Shown here piece by piece: positions 12,501 through 22,945 of a stretch of DNA of 64,000 bases. The notes under the pieces are model-generated. The model was not told where the DNA came from. It saw nothing but the letters and a program-made list of their open reading frames with translations, and made no database searches. The stretch covers positions 62,001-126,000 of the forward strand of contig CAJJDD010000004.1 of assembly GCA_905182895.1 (NCBI GenBank), read 5' to 3'. A program made the position numbers and the translations under genes. This DNA is from Flavobacteriales bacterium UBA4466 (GTDB lineage Bacteria > Bacteroidota > Bacteroidia > Flavobacteriales_D > Sanyastnellaceae). Numbering within the stretch: the stretch's first letter is position 1; each line of letters starts with the position of its first letter.

Positions 12501-12783
12501 TATAGACCCTACAGTAGGATGTTTCTATATCTCTAATGCTCTTACTCCTAATGGTGACGGCTATAATGATGACTGGGTAATCGGTGGTTTAGAATACTTC
12601 CCAGAAGCTAAAGTGGAAGTATTCAATAGATGGGGACAACAAGTGTTCGAGTCCATAGGGAATTATACCAATTGGGACGGAAAATATAATAGCAACAAAC
12701 TACCAGTTTCAGATTATTACTACGTAATTACTTTTGACCCCGACTCTACTCCCTTAACCGGAACAGTTACTATTAAGTATTAA
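9589..12783 (+). CDS. Secreted SprB-repeat protein with T9SS type-B (gliding motility-associated) C-terminal domain
   Basis: Signal peptide MGKRILTFTAFMIFSSLAVLDAQ; multiple VSCFxxxDGTIEVAVSGGT-type repeats; C-terminus SNALTPNGDGYNDDWVIGGLEYFPEAKVEVFNRWGQQVFES...NWDGKYN...YYYVITFD...LTGTVTIKY. Confidence 0.88.
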   Translation: MGKRILTFTAFMIFSSLAVLDAQISLVWEAHVIHDYPTLADAGNDVEVFALDGYITWRLYAIMEDGDPLIPDFLTSVLGSGAADLDTLQITFDCCPYQNDQAGPVVSGSQIGDFVTGLFPALLYDSWVTIGMDSSSDDGAVTFFPAPPWQNDFEECVANQIYDDSFNGSSWFALPGSNNGIADGDPGTNLENSVLLGQFTVPQGCQLTQQGDGDNGSLCINYFSDSNFDNDVEVECLGLPPLNPCLNNPLITSLTDSSPVLCFDECDGTVLFTYSGGSGDLSSTIDQLDAINDGFGGYSGLCDGEHIITITDNINFDGDGNACFITDTVTITQPTAPLEGAFTLTTDVACANDSIGLVEIVVTGGTPFTIGDPYIGTTSYGVNYEFVAPNIIRFDSLGIQSGIAFSVIDSNGCEINFTQDVGPLGALTASGVATDVSCFDEGDGSISLTVNDGAPNPNFTWTPAVNDDINPTNLAPGIYAVVIDDGDSCPIELEFTIEQPDVFVIENAIPDHLDCFEECTGSVTFDVIGGTEPTATSFIQGVSNISNGEFCAGNVIIEVRDDNLCFATQTIVIAQGDEITFNALIAEIQCPNGTDGVIDISGLDGGTGELTPSIDPVIPFDNLSSSFLNVDGGTYILNITDELDCSNDTTIVMSEPNGFIPTVEFTDVSCFGFSDGTIEVAVSGGTGEVTYLLNEESPTNEGLFENLGIGNYTISGIDEAECPFSIEEPLAIEEPDQTIITELILTSPDCGGGNTATASISIEGGTPQYLIGWNLNPPTPNNNLALGLSGGANSVQIIDANLCLIDSTFNINQPAEISYTFGIDSVFCTGMCNGIVTLIPSGEGASTGNITVTYEDDLDVDFFTASNLCEGQYPFLITDSLGCLFRDTIFMVPTVISDIEFAIFTTPVSCWNEADGTATAAVIGGEPPISYAWQRDGVTIQETTTAIGLIEDFYTITITDVLGCTFSEDLFIDPTVGCFYISNALTPNGDGYNDDWVIGGLEYFPEAKVEVFNRWGQQVFESIGNYTNWDGKYNSNKLPVSDYYYVITFDPDSTPLTGTVTIKY

Positions 12784-12804
12784 AAACACCTTGACTTTAC
12801 TATT

Positions 12805-13770
12805 ATGAAAGCTTTTAAAATACTTGCTACTACTCTTCTAATTTTATTGTGCTCTTGGTCTTCCCTAGAAGCTCAACAATTATTTAGAAGAACTCAATAT
12901 GTGTTCAATCCATACTTAGCTAACCCTGCGGTGGCTGGAACAAAGTCTTTTACTCCAGTGATGGCATCTTACCGCCAGCAGTGGGCAGGTTTTAATGGAG
13001 CCCCTACGACTTATACCATTAGTGCACACACTAACCTCCCTAATGGACTAGGGGCTGGACTTATCATATTTAACGATGATGCGGGTGGCGCTATCTCAAG
13101 AACTGGAGCTGAAATAACCGGAAGCTACAAGGTAGACCTAAATAACGAAGATCAAGTTAGTTTTGGTCTTAGCGGAGTAGTTTCTAGATTTCAATTCGAT
13201 AATAACACCTTGGAAGTCTTAGACCAAAATGATCCAAACTTAGCAGCTGGAATCGAAAACAAGACAAACTTTGACGCTAACTTCGGGCTGATGGTCTATG
13301 GTCGTCAATATTTCTATGGATTTTCTATAGACAGGCTATTTCAGTCTGATTTGGGTATTACTACCATATCGGAATTAACTAAAAATCAAAACAGAAGGCA
13401 TTTTAATGTAATGGCCTCTTATGATTATGATATCGATGATAAATTAACCTTCCAGCCTTCAGCGCTCTTAAGATTCACTGGTCTTACTCCAGTTCAGTTT
13501 GACGTTCACATGAAAGGAATTTATCAAGAAAGTTTTTGGTTAGGCGTAAGCTACCGTCACCAAGACGCATTAGCGCCTTCTTTCGGTATTAAAGTAGGAG
13601 ATTTCTTGGCAGGATATAGCTATGATATTACCACTACTAAATCTGTAAGAGAGTTAAGCCCTCACACCCATGAGATAAACATAGGGTATCGTATTCCTAA
13701 AGGTGACCCTCGATTCAAAAGTCAAAACTCTATTGGAAAAAGGAGAATAAGCAAAAGCAGGCTGAGATAA
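12805..13770 (+). CDS. PorP/SprF family type IX secretion system membrane protein
   Basis: QQLFRRTQYVFNPYLANPAVAGTKSFTPVMASYRQQWAGFNGAPTTYTISAHTNLPNGLGAGLIIFND is a typical PorP/SprF N-terminus; directly downstream of an SprB-repeat gene. Confidence 0.9.
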   Translation: MKAFKILATTLLILLCSWSSLEAQQLFRRTQYVFNPYLANPAVAGTKSFTPVMASYRQQWAGFNGAPTTYTISAHTNLPNGLGAGLIIFNDDAGGAISRTGAEITGSYKVDLNNEDQVSFGLSGVVSRFQFDNNTLEVLDQNDPNLAAGIENKTNFDANFGLMVYGRQYFYGFSIDRLFQSDLGITTISELTKNQNRRHFNVMASYDYDIDDKLTFQPSALLRFTGLTPVQFDVHMKGIYQESFWLGVSYRHQDALAPSFGIKVGDFLAGYSYDITTTKSVRELSPHTHEINIGYRIPKGDPRFKSQNSIGKRRISKSRLR

Positions 13771-13816
13771 TAACCTTGGCTAGATTTTTAATTTTAAACC
13801 TCACAAAAAAAAGAAA

Positions 13817-14470
13817 ATGAAATTTATCAGCACTCTTGCTTTCACTCTAATTTCAATGATTTCCTTTTGTCAGTATCAGAAACTTATTGTAGTTGAAGTT
13901 GACAATAAAGGTCTTGTGCCAGGGAAGACTTATAAATTCTACGCTCAGTTTGCCAACGAGAATGATCATGTCCATATCATTTTCGGTGATGATATAAAAG
14001 AATTAGTAATCCAGTCTACTGAAAAATTCTATCAAAATGAGTTTGGAGGAGCTATGTCTGCGAATATTAATCCAAAGCTAGATAGCTTAGATCAAACAGT
14101 AAAGTATGATTCATACTTATCAATTGGCAGAACCAATTCTCATGAGAATTACTTAAGTAACTTTAACCTAGACTTAAATCAATTCGAAGCTGATGGTTCC
14201 GGAATAAGAACAGAGGATGGTGCTTGGTATGTAACTCCCGATCAAGATCAAGCTTACTGTAAAAACGGAAATAAACATGTTTTAATAGCTCAGCTAACTA
14301 CTGCTGGAAATATTACCGGACAGATCAGCATGCAAGGAAAAGACAATAAAGGATCCATCTGGAGAGAACTAGCCATTCCTGTGTCTTCTGAAAACGCTCT
14401 TTCAGAAAAAGATTTTATAAAAAAAAGAAGGCAAATGAAAAGAAATTTAAAAAGACAGGACTTTAAATAA
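13817..14470 (+). CDS. Hypothetical secreted protein, third gene of the SprB-repeat/PorP unit
   Basis: Intact 217-aa ORF with signal peptide MKFISTLAFTLISMISFCQ; co-directional and followed by a strong terminator. Confidence 0.7.
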   Translation: MKFISTLAFTLISMISFCQYQKLIVVEVDNKGLVPGKTYKFYAQFANENDHVHIIFGDDIKELVIQSTEKFYQNEFGGAMSANINPKLDSLDQTVKYDSYLSIGRTNSHENYLSNFNLDLNQFEADGSGIRTEDGAWYVTPDQDQAYCKNGNKHVLIAQLTTAGNITGQISMQGKDNKGSIWRELAIPVSSENALSEKDFIKKRRQMKRNLKRQDFK

Positions 14471-14481
14471 GCCTTTACATA

Positions 14482-14518
14482 AAATAGAAAAGCCGACTGG
14501 AAGTCGGCTTTTCTATTT
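14482..14518. terminator. Bidirectional terminator between 13817-14470 (+) and msrB (-)
   Basis: Perfect inverted repeat AAATAGAAAAGCCGACT GGA AGTCGGCTTTTCTATTT. Confidence 0.85.
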
Positions 14519-14528
14519 ACTGCTATTT

Positions 14529-15017
14529 TCAGTTCTTTCTAAAGTTCATTGACACTGAGTTAATACAGTATCTCAAACCTGTAGGATCTGGCCCGTCTTC
14601 GAAAACATGACCCTGATGACCTCCACATCTACTGCAGACCACCTCTACCCTATTCCAACCGTAAGCACTATCCTGAATCTCAGTGATACAAGAATCGTTT
14701 AAAGGAATATAGAAACTTGGCCAACCCGTTCCTGATTTAAATTTAGTAGCACTAGAAAATAGAGGCGTATTGCACCCAGCACAAGTATATACTCCTTCTG
14801 AATTATTATTTAATAAATCACCTGTAAATGCACTTTCCGTTCCTTCCTCTCTGAGCACGTTGTATTCTTCAGGAGTTAGCTCTTTTCGCCATTCCTCTGG
14901 GGTTTTAACTATAGGCGTAACTAGGTCATTCGTTTCTTCCCTTTCCTGAATGTTCTGGCCGCATGAACTTAAACAGATTATGGATAAGATGGCTATACTT
15001 AGAATTTTCATTAGCAT
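14529..15017 (-). CDS. msrB: Peptide-methionine (R)-S-oxide reductase MsrB, lipoprotein signal
   Basis: EEWRKELTPEEYNVLREEGTESAFTG, YTCAGCNTPLFSSATKFKSGTGWPSF, CSRCGGHQGHVFEDGPDPTGLRYCINSVSM. Confidence 0.93.
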   Translation of the reverse strand: MLMKILSIAILSIICLSSCGQNIQEREETNDLVTPIVKTPEEWRKELTPEEYNVLREEGTESAFTGDLLNNNSEGVYTCAGCNTPLFSSATKFKSGTGWPSFYIPLNDSCITEIQDSAYGWNRVEVVCSRCGGHQGHVFEDGPDPTGLRYCINSVSMNFRKN

Positions 15018-15035
15018 GTTATTTGTTTTACTTAA

Positions 15036-17816
15036 TCAACTTAATTTTTCAGCTAGATATTTTCCTGTGACAGACTCGGGAGTTTTCACTATTTCTTCTG
15101 GCGTTCCTATTTGAACTATATGGCCCCCATTTTTTCCTCCATCAGGTCCGATATCGATTACCCAGTCTGCTTGCTTGATAACATCCATATTGTGCTCGAT
15201 AAGAATAATACTGTGACCTTGATTTAACAGCGCATCAAAAGAAGCCATCAGCTTTTTTATATCGTGGAAATGAAGTCCAGTCGTTGGCTCATCAAAAATA
15301 AACAGGGTATGCTTGGGGCTAGTTTTAGCTAAAAATGTAGCCAGCTTTATCCTTTGTGCCTCACCTCCGCTTAAAGTATTTGACGATTGACCTAATTTAC
15401 ATACCCCAGTCCAACATCCTGGAGAGGAATTAATTTCTTTAGTAATCTATTGACAGTCGTATCATTTTTCTGTTCTGTGAAGAATTTAACCGCATCTTCT
15501 ATAGTAAGATTCAAAATATCTGAGATGCTTTTTTCCTGATACTTTATTTCTAAGACTTCATCTTTAAACTTATTTCCATCGCATATATCACACTTTAATT
15601 TAACATCTGCCATAAATTGCATAGAAATGGTAACATCACCTTCTCCCTCGCAGGTTTCACATCTACCTCCGACTACATTAAAAGAAAAATGAGATGGCTT
15701 ATATCCTCTAGACTTACTTAATTTATGACTGGAAAAAAGAGCTCTAATATCATCATAAGCTTTGACATATGTGACAGGATTAGACCTACTCGATTTACCT
15801 ATAGGGTTCTGGTCTATATATTCTACCTGCTTTATCGTATTTAAATCACCTTCAATTCCATCAAAGTCTCCATTTTTTTCAGTGTACTCTCCTAATTGTC
15901 TTTTCAGCGCAGGATAGAGTACCTCACTTACCAAGGTAGACTTTCCTGAGCCGCTTACTCCAGTAACAGCCGTTAAGGCTCTTAAAGGGAAACTCACCGT
16001 AACATTCTTCAGGTTGAACTGTCTAGCTCCCAACACTGTAACCCTATCTTTCCAGGACCTTCTTTTAGAAGGCACTACAATCTCCTGTCTCCCTGTTAAG
16101 TAGTCAGCTGTTAAGCTGTTTTTTGCGCGTTGCAACGCCTTGTTACCTCCTTCAAAAACCACTTCCCCTCCAAGAGTACCTGCCAAAGGCCCCATATCAA
16201 TAATATGATCCGATTCTCGCATTATATCCTCATCATGCTCTACAACTATTACTGTATTCCCAAGTGCTTGGAGTTTTCTAAGAACCACTATCAGATTTTC
16301 GGTGTCTCTAGGGTGCAAGCCTATGCTAGGCTCATCTAAGATATACATTGAGCCCACTAAGCTGCTCCCAAGGTTAGTAGCGAGATTAACACGCTGACTT
16401 TCGCCTCCAGAAAGGGTACTAGAAGGTCTATCTAAAGTGAGGTATCCTAAACCCACTTTCTGCAAATACTCCAGTCGTGTTCTTACTTCGAGTAAAATTC
16501 TTTTCGCTATTTGGTTTTCTGTTTTAGTAAGCTCAATCTCATGAAAGAATTTAGCGCATTCATCTATCGTAGCCGAAAGCAAATCAGTTAGAGGCTTACC
16601 TCCTACGAGTACATATGAGGCATCTTTTCTCAGTCTAGAACCATTGCACTCTGGACATTTCGTTCTTCCTCTATACCTGCTGAGCATTACCCTGTACTGA
16701 ATTTTATACGTCTGTGATTCTATATGACTGAAAAACTCGTTTAAACCTGAAAAGTATTTAGTTCCCTGCCAAAGCTGAGAATACTGTTCCTCAGAAAGGT
16801 CATGAATCGGTTTATGAATCGGGAAGTTTACTTTATCAGCGTTATAAATAACTTGGTTTTTCCATTCACTCATTTTTTCTCCTCTCCATGCAGCTACTCC
16901 ATCATCATAAACTGATTTAGATTTATCTGGAATCACTAACTCTTCATCTATTCCAATCACCTTACCGAATCCTTCACATTTTTTGCATGCACCTACAGGG
17001 TTATTAAAATTGAAAAAATGAATCGTAGGCTCATCAAAAGTTAGTCCGTCTAATTCAAATCTGTTATTGAACACTTTCCTATCCGATGAATCGGGAAAGA
17101 ATAACACGCATTCTCCTCTACCTTCATAAAAGGCTAAATCAGTAGAATCCCCTAGTCTCTGAAGCTCATCTTCTTTATCCGATGTTTTCAGCCTATCTAT
17201 AAGAAGATAAAGACCATTAAAATCTTTAGGTGGCGTGAGTTCCGCAATCTGAATAAAACTACTCCCATCATAAAGTCGTGTATAACCCTGCTGCACTAAT
17301 AACTCTAAATGGTTAACCACCTTTCTATCTGCGGGGATTATAATGGGAGCTGCTAAGACCAATTTCTCACCTAATTTTCTTTCTTTTATATAATTAATCA
17401 TTTTATCATATAGACTGTCTTTTAACCACATTACCAGACACTGGAGAAATAGTCGTTCCAGTCCTTACATATAAAAGTTTTAAGTAGTCATAAATTTCGG
17501 TAACACTCCCTATGGTAGATCTTGAGTTAGTAGAAATAACTTTTTGTTCTATAGCGATAGCTGGCGCTATTCCCTTTATATATTCTACTTTAGGTTTGTC
17601 AAACCGGCCCAGGAACTGTCTAGCATAAGAGCTCAAGCTTTCAACATATCTTCTCTGTCCTTCTGCATATAAGGTGTCAAATGCAAGTGATGATTTCCCC
17701 GACCCCGATAACCCGGTTATCACCACGAATTTATTCTGAGGTATTTTAACATCTATACACTTTAGATTATGCACCTCTGCTCCTTTAACTTCTATAAATT
17801 TCTGTTTAGTACTCAA
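15036..17816 (-). CDS. uvrA: Excinuclease ABC subunit A (UvrA), split into three ORFs by frameshifts
   Basis: ORFs 17406-17816 ([35 protein letters not shown]), 15392-17431 ([38 protein letters not shown]) and 15036-15248 ([27 protein letters not shown]). At about 15395 adding one A restores [21 protein letters not shown]. Confidence 0.95.
16127..16138. repeat. 12-bp palindrome GCGTTGCAACGC, perfect copy (inside uvrA)
   Basis: Read directly; identical at 25128-25139 and 58687-58698. Confidence 0.9.
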
Positions 17817-18060
17817 TTTTGAATCTTTTAGAACGTGTAAGATAATTATGATTTAGAACCTTTAACTCTCTCTGCGGTATACCTAGTTAGGGTAGTCGGC
17901 TAAAGTATTGTATATTTGTAAGACAGAAATTATTTTTCTGTTGCGTGCAATATTTTAAGATTAGCACCGTTTGTTATAAATACACACTCAAAAAACCAAC
18001 TCATATAGGATAGATTCTACTTTTTAAAACTTATTGATTACTAATTTAAAAGGAGGAACT

Positions 18061-18648
18061 ATGGATTATTCAAAATGCACAGACCAGGAGTTGGTTGTAC
18101 TTTATATTTCAGGAAAAGATTTAGCTTTCGAGCAGTTAATGGCTCGCCATAAGAATAGAGTTTACACTAAAATTTACCTAATGGTGAAGGATAGAGAGGT
18201 TACTGAAGATATTTTTCAGGATTGCTTTATTAAGGTGATAAACACGCTTAGAAAAGGAAAGTATAATGACGAAGGAAAGTTTCTTCCTTGGGTTTTAAGA
18301 ATCGCTCACAATCTAGTTATTGACTACTTTAGAAAAGGCAAAAAAATGCCTACAGTAAGAAGCGATGAGAACTACGATGTTTTCTCTACCATTAAACATG
18401 ATGATCTCCACATAGAAGATCAAATCGTAAAAGACCAAATCATGGGTGATGTGAAAAAGCTCATAAAAGAGCTACCACAGGACCAAAAAGAAGTGGTTCT
18501 TATGAGAATCTATTACAAAATGAGTTTCAAGGAGATCTCAGTAACATTAGACATAAGTATTAATACCGCTTTGGGAAGAATGAGGTATGCTCTCATCAAC
18601 TTAAGAAAAATAGTAGATGAGAAAAACATTAACTTATTAGTTAATTAA
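18061..18648 (+). CDS. RNA polymerase sigma-70 factor, ECF subfamily
   Basis: DLAFEQLMARHKNRVYTKIYLMVKDREVTEDIFQDCFIKVINTL...EVVLMRIYYKMSFKEISVTLDISINTALGRMRYALINLRK. Confidence 0.9.
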   Translation: MDYSKCTDQELVVLYISGKDLAFEQLMARHKNRVYTKIYLMVKDREVTEDIFQDCFIKVINTLRKGKYNDEGKFLPWVLRIAHNLVIDYFRKGKKMPTVRSDENYDVFSTIKHDDLHIEDQIVKDQIMGDVKKLIKELPQDQKEVVLMRIYYKMSFKEISVTLDISINTALGRMRYALINLRKIVDEKNINLLVN

Positions 18649-18682
18649 ACCACACATTCTTCCTTCAAATTATTTCAACATT

Positions 18683-18717
18683 AATCCCTTACTCTCAATG
18701 AGAGTAAGGGATTTTTT
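18683..18717 (+). terminator. Rho-independent terminator downstream of the ECF sigma gene
   Basis: AATCCCTTACTCTC AAT GAGAGTAAGGGATT followed by T-run. Confidence 0.8.
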
Positions 18718-18800
18718 AGTTTCAGCTATAAAAGTGTGAATTAGGCACAATATCATAAAAGGAAAACCGTTCTTACTTCAGAAATACTTAAAAAACGTAT

Positions 18801-19001
18801 ATGGTGAATTTTACCCTCGATGACCTGGCTAGCTTTTCCAGAACAGAACAAAAGTTAATTAACGAAGTAATGGGAATAGAAGATAACACACCTCTACTCT
18901 ACCCACGAAAAGAAACAATAAATAACATATTAGGATACAGTAAGGCACTTAGTATTAGAGACTCTAAGTTTTTAAACAATACTGATTTAATGCTGAACTA
19001 A
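18801..19001 (+). CDS. Small hypothetical protein downstream of the ECF sigma factor
   Basis: 66-aa ORF MVNFTLDDLASFSRTEQKLINEVMGIEDN..., bounded by its own terminator. Confidence 0.55.
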   Translation: MVNFTLDDLASFSRTEQKLINEVMGIEDNTPLLYPRKETINNILGYSKALSIRDSKFLNNTDLMLN

Positions 19002-19022
19002 AACCTAATTAAAAAGTAAATT

Positions 19023-19057
19023 AAAAACCCGAAGGAAAGTCCACTCGGGTTTTTTTA
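19023..19057. terminator. Bidirectional terminator between the convergent 18801-19001 and 19055-20392 genes
   Basis: AAAAACCCGA...TCGGGTTTTTTT hairpin. Confidence 0.7.
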
Positions 19058-20392
19058 TGTCAAATAAATAACTTCTCCTGCCGTATTTTTGGACAGAAAT
19101 AAGTAAATAACTGACATGCTAAAATCTGAATGAGACATAACTTCTATATGATTTTCGAGCTCTTGATAGGTTTCGATTTGGATCTCTTTATTTAAAAAAC
19201 CAAATCCCTTGAAAGCATTATTCTCTATGAGAATCACAGAGTCTTCCTCAACGTTTCGACCTCTATTCTTAATAAGAAAACTAGTTCTTTCTCCTTTATA
19301 CTCCTCCAGAGCGTTGGCTATTAATTCACTAGTTACCTCGGGTTCATTCTCTTCCTCCTCATCAACGGAAGGCAGCCCCAACCTGCCAAATGGCAGTTCA
19401 TACTTCTCTCTAAAATCAAACAACCATTGGCGTGCACTAAATGCAGAACTAAAAGCGACTAATGGCTTAGTGTTTCCTGTAGTATTTTGTACCGCTAGCC
19501 GAGTTCTTCCGAGGCGATCTTTATACTCAAATATCCCGAATTTTCTTTTTGGGCTTTTCTGAGCACTATTATACTTCGGCCATAAATGTTTTATTTCTCT
19601 ATCTTCTTTTAGTGCGGCTATTAACTCTGTGCCTGTTAATTCAAAGTCGATTTCAACTATTTCCTGCATCATAGCCTGTGTTTTGACAGAAGCCATTTTA
19701 CCACTAAAATGTTGGCGAACTCTCTTTTTTATGTTTTTAGCTTTTCCCACATATATCACTTTACCGGTGGTATTTCTAAAATAATAAACACCAGGAGCCT
19801 CGGGGAGTTTATGATAAGTCTCCTTATTTAAATTCATAGGCAGAAAAGAATCTCCGTTTCCTCTTTTAAGGAAATCATCAAGAACAGATTTATCTTCATC
19901 TTTTTGCAACGCTAAATTTAAAAGCTGCTGAGCCATCATAGTATCGTTCATAGCACGATGAGGATTGTCATTATCTAAGTTAAAATGACTACTTAATGAA
20001 CCTAAGCTATAGGAACTAATCCCAGGAAACATCTTACGGGTGTAACGCACTGTGCAAAGTTTAGACATGTTAAAAGTATGTCCGGAATTCTCAAAACTAG
20101 CCTTGAGAAAAGAATAGTCAAAATTAACATTATGCGCTACGAAAATAGTATCCTTAAATACCTCAAGAAGTTCCTCTGCTATCTCTTCAAACAAAGGAGC
20201 ATCTTCTACCATTTCATCAGTAATACCTGTGAGAACAGTGATGTAATTGGGTATTCTCGTTCTAGGGTTCACCAACGACTGAAACTCTCTTAGAATCTCA
20301 TTTCCATCTGTCAGCATTACCGCCACCTCTGTAATAGAGCCAGTAGATGGCGCTCCTCCAGTAGTTTCTATTGTAATTAATCTTAAAAATAG
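19055..20392 (-). CDS. DnaQ-like 3'-5' exonuclease fused to a GIY-YIG (UvrC N-terminal-like) nuclease domain; exact start unclear
   Basis: LITIETTGGAPSTGSITEVAVMLTDG...FVAHNVNFDYSFLKASFENSG...HRAMNDTMMA; then LPEAPGVYYFRNTTGKVIYVGKAKNIKKRVRQHF. The frame stays open upstream of the listed ORF start. Confidence 0.88.
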   Translation of the reverse strand, partial: LFLRLITIETTGGAPSTGSITEVAVMLTDGNEILREFQSLVNPRTRIPNYITVLTGITDEMVEDAPLFEEIAEELLEVFKDTIFVAHNVNFDYSFLKASFENSGHTFNMSKLCTVRYTRKMFPGISSYSLGSLSSHFNLDNDNPHRAMNDTMMAQQLLNLALQKDEDKSVLDDFLKRGNGDSFLPMNLNKETYHKLPEAPGVYYFRNTTGKVIYVGKAKNIKKRVRQHFSGKMASVKTQAMMQEIVEIDFELTGTELIAALKEDREIKHLWPKYNSAQKSPKRKFGIFEYKDRLGRTRLAVQNTTGNTKPLVAFSSAFSARQWLFDFREKYELPFGRLGLPSVDEEEENEPEVTSELIANALEEYKGERTSFLIKNRGRNVEEDSVILIENNAFKGFGFLNKEIQIETYQELENHIEVMSHSDFSMSVIYLFLSKNTAGEVIYLT

Positions 20393-20482
20393 CTTGAATT
20401 AAATTTAAATTTCAAAATTAAACCTGCGGTACATACCCTAATTACGTTCTACTCTAGATACTTTTACCAAGAGATTAAAGGT

Positions 20483-21285
20483 ATGCGATTATTCATTTTT
20501 ATTTTATGTGTTTTTCTAACAGCATGTGCTGACCAAAGTCATACTCATGAAAACGAGAAAAATCACTCAACAGTTATAAATAGTACGCCCAACGCCAAGG
20601 TAGATTCTATCATTCATAAAGAACCTATCAAACCAAAAGAACCCGATTTCACTCGTCTAACCAGCAGAAATTCATTGGCGTATTTATCAGAGTTTAGCCA
20701 AACCAACACATCCAAAAGGATTAAAATATGCACCAAACATGGTGATATGGAGTTCATCCTCTACAAGGGAACCCCTCTTCATGCCGCAAGCTTCATTCAT
20801 CTTATTCAGGAAAAATATTTTTCTGGAGTAGAGATCACTAGAGTATTAAAAAACCATGTAATTCAAGGAGGAAATTCTCAAAAAAAATCAAAGTCTACAC
20901 AGAGGTTTCTACTAGGGAAGTATACGGTCCCTCATGAGATAAGGCCTTACTACATTCATAAAAAAGGAGCATTAGCACTGGCTAGACAAATGGAGCACAA
21001 TCCTGTCAAAGACTCTGAACCTTATGATTTTTACATCGTTCATGGTCGAAAAATCGGAAGCGCAGAATTTATAATATTCAAAAAGAAAAAGACATTACAT
21101 ACTCCGATAAGCAAAAAGAAATTTACAAAACCAAAGGAGGAACTCCCCACTTAGATGGAGAGTTTACTGTTTTTGGTGAAATCACCTCTGGGTTATCTAT
21201 TTTAGAGAAATTAGCTGATTTACCAGTGGACAAACAAAATTGGCCTAAAGACAACTTACTAATCAGTATTGAAATTATGGACTGA
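20483..21285 (+). CDS. Peptidyl-prolyl cis-trans isomerase (cyclophilin-type), lipoprotein signal; one frameshift near 21080
   Basis: KICTKHGDMEFILYKGTPLHAASFIHLIQEKYFSGVEITRVLKNHVIQGGN...KGALALARQ; continues in another frame as KQKEIYKTKGGTPHLDGEFTVFGEITSGLSILEKLADLPVDKQNWPKDNLLISIEIMD*. Confidence 0.87.
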
Positions 21286-21302
21286 GGTGTTATCTTAGCA
21301 GC

Positions 21303-22241
21303 ATGAAATATATCCTTTATTCTATTTGTATTCTATTCCCTACTCTAATTTGGGGTCAATTAAAGCCAAATCAAAATTTAGCAGCTAAAAGTGACATAAA
21401 CATCTGGGCATTTGAGGAAGAACCTATAGAAGAAACTTCTCGCGGATTTACCTTTTCTATAGACCTAGGAATGTATTTAGCTAGTAAAAAGACTGCTAAT
21501 ATTTATAACGGACTTGGGTTATCACAAATAAATAATCAAGCATCTTGGTATTCCATTCCACAGAGATTCACAGAAGTAGGTTTGAATACTCAGGCTAACA
21601 TCGTTCAAACTATAAATGAAAATTTTCCTGAATACAATGGAACTGTCACAGGAATTAGGTTTGGTGCCGATGATTTTCCTCAAGACATGAATTACAGTCC
21701 CAAAATTTATTTTGCTCTAAATGCCACATATCACTTTAGTGATTATTGGGCTGTAGTGGCTAAATCTAGCATAGCCAACTTAAAATCAACTGCCGTCTAC
21801 ACCATGACTCTTGAAGGGCCCACTATTCCACAAAATGCGTCTGAAGTGATTCAACAGTTTGACCTTTCCGGAAAAGAGCAGCGAATTCACTTCGATCTAG
21901 GGTTTAAGAACACCAGCTATAATGACTATGGGTTCAAATGGTTTTGGGGAGCTGGAATGTCTATGGTAGGTGCTAAAGTAGAAAGTAACACTGCTTTTAT
22001 AGGTGATTCTCGTTATGAACTTATTTTACAGAATAGTGGTAACAATCAATTAATAAATGAATTTAACTCGGCTCAAACCGCATTTAATGTTGGATACTAC
22101 GCTACAACTGGCTGGGAAATGGAATATCAGGATAGATTTGATTTCGGGATTGGGTTTAACTTGTCTAGAGATGTGATAGAACTGGGGCTGACCGAACAAA
22201 GCGTATGGAATAAGCGAATTTACATTTCATTTGGTACCTAA
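21303..22241 (+). CDS. Hypothetical secreted/outer-membrane protein
   Basis: Intact 312-aa ORF with signal peptide MKYILYSICILFPTLIWGQ; C-terminal strand ending in RIYISFGT. Confidence 0.65.
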   Translation: MKYILYSICILFPTLIWGQLKPNQNLAAKSDINIWAFEEEPIEETSRGFTFSIDLGMYLASKKTANIYNGLGLSQINNQASWYSIPQRFTEVGLNTQANIVQTINENFPEYNGTVTGIRFGADDFPQDMNYSPKIYFALNATYHFSDYWAVVAKSSIANLKSTAVYTMTLEGPTIPQNASEVIQQFDLSGKEQRIHFDLGFKNTSYNDYGFKWFWGAGMSMVGAKVESNTAFIGDSRYELILQNSGNNQLINEFNSAQTAFNVGYYATTGWEMEYQDRFDFGIGFNLSRDVIELGLTEQSVWNKRIYISFGT

Positions 22242-22445
22242 TTTTCTAAAATAAAAAAATTCTATTTAGAAGAAATCGCTTTTGAATTTAAAGAACCTTA
22301 ACCTCGGCTAAGAACCACCCTAGCCAATTAAAATCAAAATGAAAAAACTGATTTACTGTTACTAACATATAAAGACACTTCGGTATCCTAAAGAACGATT
22401 TAGTGAACGGTAGTTCTTATTCCATAAACGGCTAAATTTCCATTA

Positions 22446-22945
22446 ATGACTGAAAATAAATTCGAAGGATACTTTTCTTACTACATTTCAAAAGTGAGTG
22501 AACTTCCTGTAAAAGAAGTTTTAATGAAACAAAAAGACGAGCTAGCTTCGTTTTATGACTCCTTAAAAAACTTAGATACCAATTCTTCATACGCTCCTGA
22601 AAAGTGGTCTATAGCCGAAGTCGTGTTTCACAATATAGAAACGGAGATAATTATGCTTTACAGGGCTATTCGAATTTCCAGAGGAGATGAAACTATATTA
22701 AGTTCTTACGATGAAAACATGATGGTAGAAAAAGCTCGTGTAGCCGAAATGAACTTTACAGAACTGCTAAACCTACATAAAAACACCAGAGAGAACACGC
22801 TCTTCTATTTTAATCATTTCACCCAATTTATTTGGACAGAACAGGAAAATTCTCAGGTTTAAATCTAAATGTAGAAGGACTAGGTTATCTTATAGCCGGC
22901 CATGCTCTTCATCACATAGAAGTTCTAAAAGAAAGATATTTATAG
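22446..22945 (+). CDS. DinB family protein, one frameshift near 22855
   Basis: WSIAEVVFHNIETEIIMLYRAIRISRGDE...ARVAEMNFTELLNLHKNTRENTLFYF then NLNVEGLGYLIAGHALHHIEVLKERYL* in another frame (DinB HxxHHxxxL). Confidence 0.8.
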
